Source: Gemmatimonadota bacterium (GTDB lineage: Bacteria; Latescibacterota; UBA2968). From it: a stretch of 64,000 nt of DNA. A program made the translations under genes and the position numbers. Location of the stretch: positions 1-64,000 of the forward strand of contig VXRD01000091.1 in assembly GCA_009838845.1 (NCBI GenBank), in the 5' to 3' direction. Positions 59,938 to 64,000 of the stretch are shown here, piece after piece. The notes beneath the pieces are model-generated. The model searched no databases, was not told the DNA's origin, and worked only from the letters and a program-made list of their open reading frames with translations. Positions within the stretch are counted from its first letter, which is position 1, and each line of letters begins with the position of its first letter.

Positions 59938-60749
59938 CCACCCCCCACCTCTCGCAGTGCCGCGGCGAGTTGATCGTCGTCGGGATTGCGGTAGTGCCAG
60001 AGCAAATCGTCCTCCATAAAACTCACACCCTTGCCCTTCACCGTATGCGCGATCAACGCCAGAGGACGATCCGCACCCGCATCCACACCGTGCAAAGCAT
60101 CGTCAATAGCGACCAGATCGTGACCGTCAACCTCCAAAACCCGCCAGCCAAAAGCCCGCCACTTATCTGCAAGCGGCTCCAGGTCGAGAACCTCTGCAAC
60201 CGTGCCAAAACTCTGAATCTTATTATAATCAATTATAACCGTCAAATTGCCGAGCCGATGGTGCGGTGCAAAAAGCGCCGCCTCCCAGATAGACCCCTCG
60301 TCGCATTCTCCGTCACTCAGCAAAACAAAGCAGCGGTATGGATCGGACGCCGCGCGCCCGGCCAATGCCATGCCACAGCCAATAGAAAGCCCGTGCCCAA
60401 GCGAACCCGTTGACACCTCCACGCCCGGCACACCCAGATGGTTGATATGCCCGGTCAGAGGAGAACCATCCGCGCAATAGCGGTCCAACCACTCGACCGG
60501 AAAAAACCCGCGCTCTGCCAGCGCCGCATACAAAATCGCGGTACCGTGCCCCTTGCTCAAAACAAATCGGTCGCGCCCCGGCCAGTCGGGTCTCTGCGGA
60601 TCAATCCGCAGCGTGCGGCAATACAGCACCGCCAGCAAATCGGCCATCGACAAACAGGTACCGATATGCGAAGCCCCCGCGTGATGTACCATACACAGCG
60701 CATGCCGACGAATCCTCGCGGCAAATGTGGCAATGTCTTCAATATTCAT
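59934..60749 (-). CDS. Transketolase-like subunit, TPP-binding/N-terminal half
   Basis: The 271-aa protein has the TPP features 'HHAGASHIGTCLSMADLLAVLYCRTLRIDPQRPDWPGRDRFVLSKGHG', 'VSTGSLGHGLSIGCGMALAGR' and 'LLSDGECDEGSIWEAALFAPHHRLGNLTVIIDYNKIQSFG' (GDGx-type motif as SDGECDEG). It pairs with the downstream second-half gene by a 4-nt overlap. ATG 60749 has GGGAGA upstream. The frame upstream would overlap the glycosyltransferase fragment. Confidence 0.9.
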   Translation of the reverse strand: MNIEDIATFAARIRRHALCMVHHAGASHIGTCLSMADLLAVLYCRTLRIDPQRPDWPGRDRFVLSKGHGTAILYAALAERGFFPVEWLDRYCADGSPLTGHINHLGVPGVEVSTGSLGHGLSIGCGMALAGRAASDPYRCFVLLSDGECDEGSIWEAALFAPHHRLGNLTVIIDYNKIQSFGTVAEVLDLEPLADKWRAFGWRVLEVDGHDLVAIDDALHGVDAGADRPLALIAHTVKGKGVSFMEDDLLWHYRNPDDDQLAAALREVGGG

Positions 60750-60781
60750 AAAAATCTCCCACCCTCCGTCAAAGCACCAGA

Positions 60782-61555
60782 TCAACGCCGATCTTCATCT
60801 ACAAAGCGAATCCCCGCATTGGGCGGAAAAGGACGCGCGTCGGAACTGGCCCTGAGCATGATCTGCGCGAGATCCTCCCCAAAAACAGGGGTATAGTGTT
60901 CCCACTGACGTATTGCCAGATCTTTTTGCTCCCGGCGATAAATCCGCACAGGCCCAAATTTCTTTTCCAGCACATAGGCGGGTATGGAAATGTCCTTTAG
61001 AGACACAATGTGACTGACCGAAGTAAGTATCTTGTTTAAATTGGTGCCTATATGCGCCATGCCCGTTTTATGATCATAGAACGGCACTTTTTGGTGTAAA
61101 TAATAATACCCCGGTGTTGAAACATAAACCATATCGAGTTGCCATACCCCCACCATATCAGGAGCCTGGGCCAGATAACGGTAGGCATCGAAAAGATGAG
61201 GCCAGGCGTCTAAAAGCAGATTCTGCTTGTCAATGAAACCGACTTTATGAGACTTTTGCCCAAAGAACGCCGGATACATCCTGTCTTGATACGGCAACCG
61301 CTCTAAAATACCGCCCACTGAAACAACGACAAACACCACAGCCGCGCACAGGTACTTGCGGCTCATTGTCAACTGCGCCAAAATATCTGCACCGATCATG
61401 AGAAAGAGGGGAATGACGAGAAAAATATAGCGATATTCCTTATGGCCCGGCACCGAATGCAAGATCAGGAGCGCGATCAGCAGTACCAACAGGAACCCGT
61501 AGCGACGCACATCCCGCAGAGCCAGTACAACGCACAGCAAACCCGACACTGGCAA
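60782..61555 (-). CDS. C-terminal part of a frameshifted GT22-like mannosyltransferase
   Basis: This 257-aa frame, whose only start is a TTG at 61555 without a ribosome-binding site, reads 'LILHSVPGHKEYRYIFLVIPLFLMI', the C-terminal motif of GT22/Alg9-like lipid-linked mannosyltransferases. It continues in sense the 61440-62540 frame, which breaks off at the matching point ('IWLAIASVG'). The two overlap in different frames near 'GGGTTTG', so a one-base shift (or a sequencing error) most likely splits one gene. The soluble end ('RASSDARPFPPNAGIRFVDEDRR') runs close to the transketolase gene. Confidence 0.7.
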   Translation of the reverse strand: MPVSGLLCVVLALRDVRRYGFLLVLLIALLILHSVPGHKEYRYIFLVIPLFLMIGADILAQLTMSRKYLCAAVVFVVVSVGGILERLPYQDRMYPAFFGQKSHKVGFIDKQNLLLDAWPHLFDAYRYLAQAPDMVGVWQLDMVYVSTPGYYYLHQKVPFYDHKTGMAHIGTNLNKILTSVSHIVSLKDISIPAYVLEKKFGPVRIYRREQKDLAIRQWEHYTPVFGEDLAQIMLRASSDARPFPPNAGIRFVDEDRR

Positions 61556-62540
61556 TCGCCAGCCAAATCAAATATTGGTAACCGGGATGGTTGACGATAT
61601 TACTGGCAACAAGCGTTTGATATGTATTTTGGTAGCGAAAATAGGAAATATAAGAGTGAAATAACCCGCCGCCCCATGTTACCGCATCAAATACGCCAAC
61701 CACAATGACAGACGCAACCACAACGATCCCGAACGCCATTTTCTTTTCCGTGCGCAAAAAGAACAAGCCGAGCAGCACAAACGCGATGGGCGCGTATTGT
61801 ATCCGCAAAGCCGCCAGCAGCACCGTCAAAAATGCCAGCAACCAAATTTTTATCCCAATCTTGTCCGACGAAGGGCGCATACAAACAGCAAGCGCAACCA
61901 GCAGGAGTCCGGTTGCCACAAATTCAGCCAGCGGCTTGTGTGCAAAACCGACAAACTCGTACCAAAACGCCCCTGCCAACAGCGCGATCCGCCCCGCAGT
62001 CTCGCCAAAATGCTGTCGTGCAAAAAAGTACATCCCCGCCGGAATCAACAGGGAAATCGCACAAAACAGCAATTTGACGCCATCCACATACCACATTGGT
62101 TGACCGAGACCGAAGACATCAAACACCATCAACATCCCCGCGATCACCACAGGCAGCAGCAATGGACGCACGCCGTAGAAATACTCCCAGGGAACCAGAC
62201 CATTGCCAAAAGCGAGGCGATGCCCCTGCTCCAGGAATTGATAGAGTTCGTCGGCATGTAAGAGAAAGTCGCTGTAAAGCGCGATAGCGGCGCGTGCCGC
62301 AAACGCCAGCGCCAATATGGGGACGAAATATTTCCAAACAGGTGCATCGGTCCCCTGTGGATGTAGCAGTACATCCGGCAAAGATCGCCAGTTCAAAGCG
62401 CGCGTGTGTTCTCGCCTATCCCGGCGCCTACCTCTCCGCGTGCGCTTACCCATGCGCGCTTCCAATCCGACGATCATCCCCGACAATTCGCATATCTCGT
62501 CGTCTCGCCATTTATACCTCTTGTTCCCCTTGCGGATCAT
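61440..62540 (-). CDS. N-terminal part of a frameshifted GT22-like mannosyltransferase
   Basis: The frame (up to 366 aa) has multiple membrane helices and the GT22-type motif 'FLLHADELYQFLEQGHRLAFGNGLVPWEYFYGVRPLLLPVVIAG', with the catalytic-type Asp-Glu. Homology ends at about 'YQYLIWLAIASVGFA', after which the frame encodes unlike sequence ('VRCTGSAGCASLRVPVGTA'). The native continuation is in the 60782-61555 frame. The start is unclear: ATG 62540 overlaps the GT2 gene by 29 nt, while ATGs at 62477 and 62453 also fit. It would add a sugar from a polyprenyl donor on the periplasmic side. Confidence 0.75.
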   Translation of the reverse strand: MIRKGNKRYKWRDDEICELSGMIVGLEARMGKRTRRGRRRDRREHTRALNWRSLPDVLLHPQGTDAPVWKYFVPILALAFAARAAIALYSDFLLHADELYQFLEQGHRLAFGNGLVPWEYFYGVRPLLLPVVIAGMLMVFDVFGLGQPMWYVDGVKLLFCAISLLIPAGMYFFARQHFGETAGRIALLAGAFWYEFVGFAHKPLAEFVATGLLLVALAVCMRPSSDKIGIKIWLLAFLTVLLAALRIQYAPIAFVLLGLFFLRTEKKMAFGIVVVASVIVVGVFDAVTWGGGLFHSYISYFRYQNTYQTLVASNIVNHPGYQYLIWLAIASVGFAVRCTGSAGCASLRVPVGTADRAPDLAFGAGP

Positions 62541-63489
62541 CCGAAAAATTCACGCGCTCTCGTTCAATCACCAATGGGCGGCGGCGCACCTGGGAATGGA
62601 TCGCGAGAATATACTCGCCGAGAAGACCCATAAAAAAAAGCTGGAAACCAGCGAAAAAAAACAGAGAAACAGTCAGCAGTGGAATCCCGGGCGGCGCCAA
62701 CTCTCTATAGTAGATCAAATTGATAATCAACATAATCAAAGCGACCAGTATGCTGAGTGACGCCAGAGAAAACCCGGCGAACAGCGCGATCCGGATGGGC
62801 ATCATACTAAAAGAAATGAGACCGTTCAACCCGTCTTCGATAAGCGAAGACGCCGATGACTTAGACAAACCGCGCCCTCGCTTCTTCCAGGTATAGGGCA
62901 CGCCAATCGAATCAAAACCACAATAGGCAATCATCCCTCGCAAATACGGAAAGTGGTCGTCAAAAGCGCGGAGATTCTCCACCACAACGCGGTCAATCAA
63001 CTGAAACTCCCCGGCATTTTGGGGAATCTCAAAAGGCGACCAGTGGTTGACCAGCTTGTAAAACCACCGGCGCATAGTACGCATCGGCCACGACTCCTCC
63101 CGATTGGCGCGAATACCATAGAACACCTTATATCCCGCTTCCCAATGCTGGACAAACGTGGGCAAAAGATCAGGGGGGTCCTGCAGATCAGCAGGCAAAA
63201 ACGGCACCACAGCATCCCCGCCGACCGCCATCGTGCCATTGAACAGATTGCGAAAAGCCCCAAAATTCCGCGAATTGGCAATCACCCGCACATTGGAATC
63301 GGCACTGGCAATAGCGCGCAATCTTTCAAGCGTAGCATCCGTAGAACAATTATCACAAAAAAGGTGTTCATAATCATAATCAGATAGAGGACCTGCAAAC
63401 AGGGCTTTCACCGTCGCATGGCACTCCGCGACGGTCTCTTCCTCATTGTAGCAAGGCGTGACAATGCCGATTTTTTTTCTCGCCGTCAT
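62512..63489 (-). CDS. GT2 family glycosyltransferase (polyprenyl-phosphate sugar synthase-like)
   Basis: The protein (about 325 aa) has the GT2 entry 'KIGIVTPCYNEEETVAECHATVKAL', the metal-site context 'FCDNCSTDATLERLRAIA', 'FLPADLQDPPDLLPTFVQHW' (the QDPP motif of DPM1/ArnC-like enzymes) and two C-terminal membrane helices ('IALFAGFSLASLSILVALIML', 'LLTVSLFFFAGFQLFFMGLLGEYI'). It likely makes a polyprenyl-phosphate sugar used by the GT22-like enzyme next door. ATG 63489 has GAGG 9 nt upstream. A TTG at 63504 overlapping the RfbH stop (TTGA) is the alternative. Confidence 0.9.
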   Translation of the reverse strand: MTARKKIGIVTPCYNEEETVAECHATVKALFAGPLSDYDYEHLFCDNCSTDATLERLRAIASADSNVRVIANSRNFGAFRNLFNGTMAVGGDAVVPFLPADLQDPPDLLPTFVQHWEAGYKVFYGIRANREESWPMRTMRRWFYKLVNHWSPFEIPQNAGEFQLIDRVVVENLRAFDDHFPYLRGMIAYCGFDSIGVPYTWKKRGRGLSKSSASSLIEDGLNGLISFSMMPIRIALFAGFSLASLSILVALIMLIINLIYYRELAPPGIPLLTVSLFFFAGFQLFFMGLLGEYILAIHSQVRRRPLVIERERVNFSDDPQGEQEV

Positions 63490-63500
63490 AGCACATGTCC

Positions 63501-64000
63501 TCAAACGCGCACAAAATCGGCAATCACTTCCAGCATATAATCGATATGGGCATTATCCAGACCGGGATAAACGCCAATCCAAAAAGTCCGATTCATAACA
63601 ACATCCGCGTTGTCCAGATCGCCGACAATCCGATATTCCCTGCCACGCATATAGGGTTGATGCACCAGATTGCCGCCAAAGAGAAAGCGAGTACCTATTC
63701 GCCGCGCATTTAGATGCCTCACCAGTTCGTCGCGAGAAAAAGGCGCGCCATCGCGCACGGTAAGAGGCAATCCGAACCAGGACGGTTCGCTACCCGGCGT
63801 CGCTTCGGGCAAAATAAAATATTCCCGAAACTGCGCGAGACCGCGCAACAACCGTTCCGCATTGTGCTGCCGCTTCTCGAGAAACCCGTCCAGATGAGAA
63901 AGCTGTGCCACACCAACAGCAGCCTGCATATCCGTAATCTTCAAATTAAAACCGAGATGTGAGTAAATGTACTTATGGTCAAACCCATACGGCAGATTGC
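63501..64000 (-). CDS. rfbH: RfbH-like CDP-4-keto-6-deoxyglucose-3-dehydrase, C-terminal part (cut by window edge)
   Basis: The visible part starts in 'NLPYGFDHKYIYSHLGFNLKITDMQAAVGVAQLSHLDGFLEKRQHN' and ends 'GTRFLFGGNLVHQPYMRGREYRIVGDLDNADVVMNRTFWIGVYPGL'. This matches RfbH (E1), a PLP enzyme of the DegT/DnrJ/EryC1 fold that uses a His instead of Lys and removes the 3-hydroxyl in 3,6-dideoxyhexose synthesis. The PLP-binding region lies beyond the window, so the His/Lys distinction cannot be seen. It heads the visible polysaccharide gene run. Confidence 0.85.
   Translation of the reverse strand, partial: NLPYGFDHKYIYSHLGFNLKITDMQAAVGVAQLSHLDGFLEKRQHNAERLLRGLAQFREYFILPEATPGSEPSWFGLPLTVRDGAPFSRDELVRHLNARRIGTRFLFGGNLVHQPYMRGREYRIVGDLDNADVVMNRTFWIGVYPGLDNAHIDYMLEVIADFVRV

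Noticed and set aside
1-64000. tRNA, rRNA, prophage and complete insertion-sequence genes
   Set aside because: None recognised in any intergenic gap by reading; no transposase or integrase is encoded in the window.

Overview
This 64-kb window looks like a chromosome segment of an uncultured Gram-negative bacterium of the FCB type, and a Latescibacterota-like lineage is my best guess. The basis is a complete UBact-type ubiquitin-like/proteasome operon, which is known from a few Gram-negative candidate phyla. Added to this are several secreted proteins ending in an FlgD-like/T9SS-type C-terminal domain with an NPFNP motif, EF-hand pairs and cohesin-like domains, three sulfatases, a phytanoyl-CoA dioxygenase, and Gfo/Idh-type oxidoreductases. 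The taxonomy is inference; no rRNA or tRNA gene is present.

Layout. 0-3.5 kb (minus): a phytanoyl-CoA dioxygenase, a 30-residue membrane peptide, a DUF5060/DUF4038 glycosidase-like protein and a DUF72 protein in one tight operon. 3.6-8.2 kb: a coiled-coil membrane protein, an HExxH putative metallopeptidase, an exported EF-hand/thioredoxin fusion and an exported cohesin/EF-hand/LRR protein. 8.2-10.2 kb (minus): QueF, a QueF paralogue lacking the catalytic Cys and Asp, and an unrecognised 388-aa protein. 10.4-13 kb (plus): APS kinase, cyclase-family hydrolase and SAF-domain oxidoreductase. 13.2-18.2 kb: Uma2 and aconitase (minus), and GpmI (plus). 18.2-24.7 kb: two sulfatases, an RlmB-like methyltransferase, DUF2231 and NYN proteins, and a zinc alcohol dehydrogenase. 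24.7-26.5 kb (minus): an ECF sigma factor with a membrane partner, and a DUF4160/HTH toxin-antitoxin-like pair. 26.6-31.2 kb: a TRAP transporter with dctP convergent to dctQM, and a third sulfatase. 31.4-36.1 kb (plus): a small protein, a NamZ-like lipoprotein, a nicotinamidase-like hydrolase, an ABC exporter and a DUF1854 protein.

36.1-43.0 kb (minus) is the most distinctive block. Its transcription order is proteasomal ATPase (Mpa/ARC), Dop, UBact modifier, PrcB, PrcA, PafA, which is everything needed to tag proteins with a small modifier, remove the tag, and unfold and degrade the targets. 43.2-45.4 kb: an exported protein and a Gfo/Idh oxidoreductase. 45.6-58 kb (minus): three paralogous large secreted proteins (699, 1257 and 2097 aa), each followed by its own hairpin. 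59-64 kb (minus): a surface-polysaccharide cluster with an RfbH-like dehydratase (cut by the window edge), a GT2 enzyme, a frameshifted GT22-like mannosyltransferase and a split transketolase.

The intergenic DNA is full of a modular repeat. Its core runs CTGGAT(c/t)GCGGC ... GCCGC(g/a)ATGAC, and all 17 core copies I found point the same way whatever the direction of the flanking genes. Side modules (CTGGTC hairpin, CAGGAT tract, GGGCGAGGC...CCCCTAC hairpin, TTCACAC heptads) occur in a fixed order. The repeats lie between genes of the proteasome operon, form the 3' end of gpmI, and heptad copies provide the stop codons of at least three genes. This repeat system, the QueF pair and the UBact locus are the items most worth following up.
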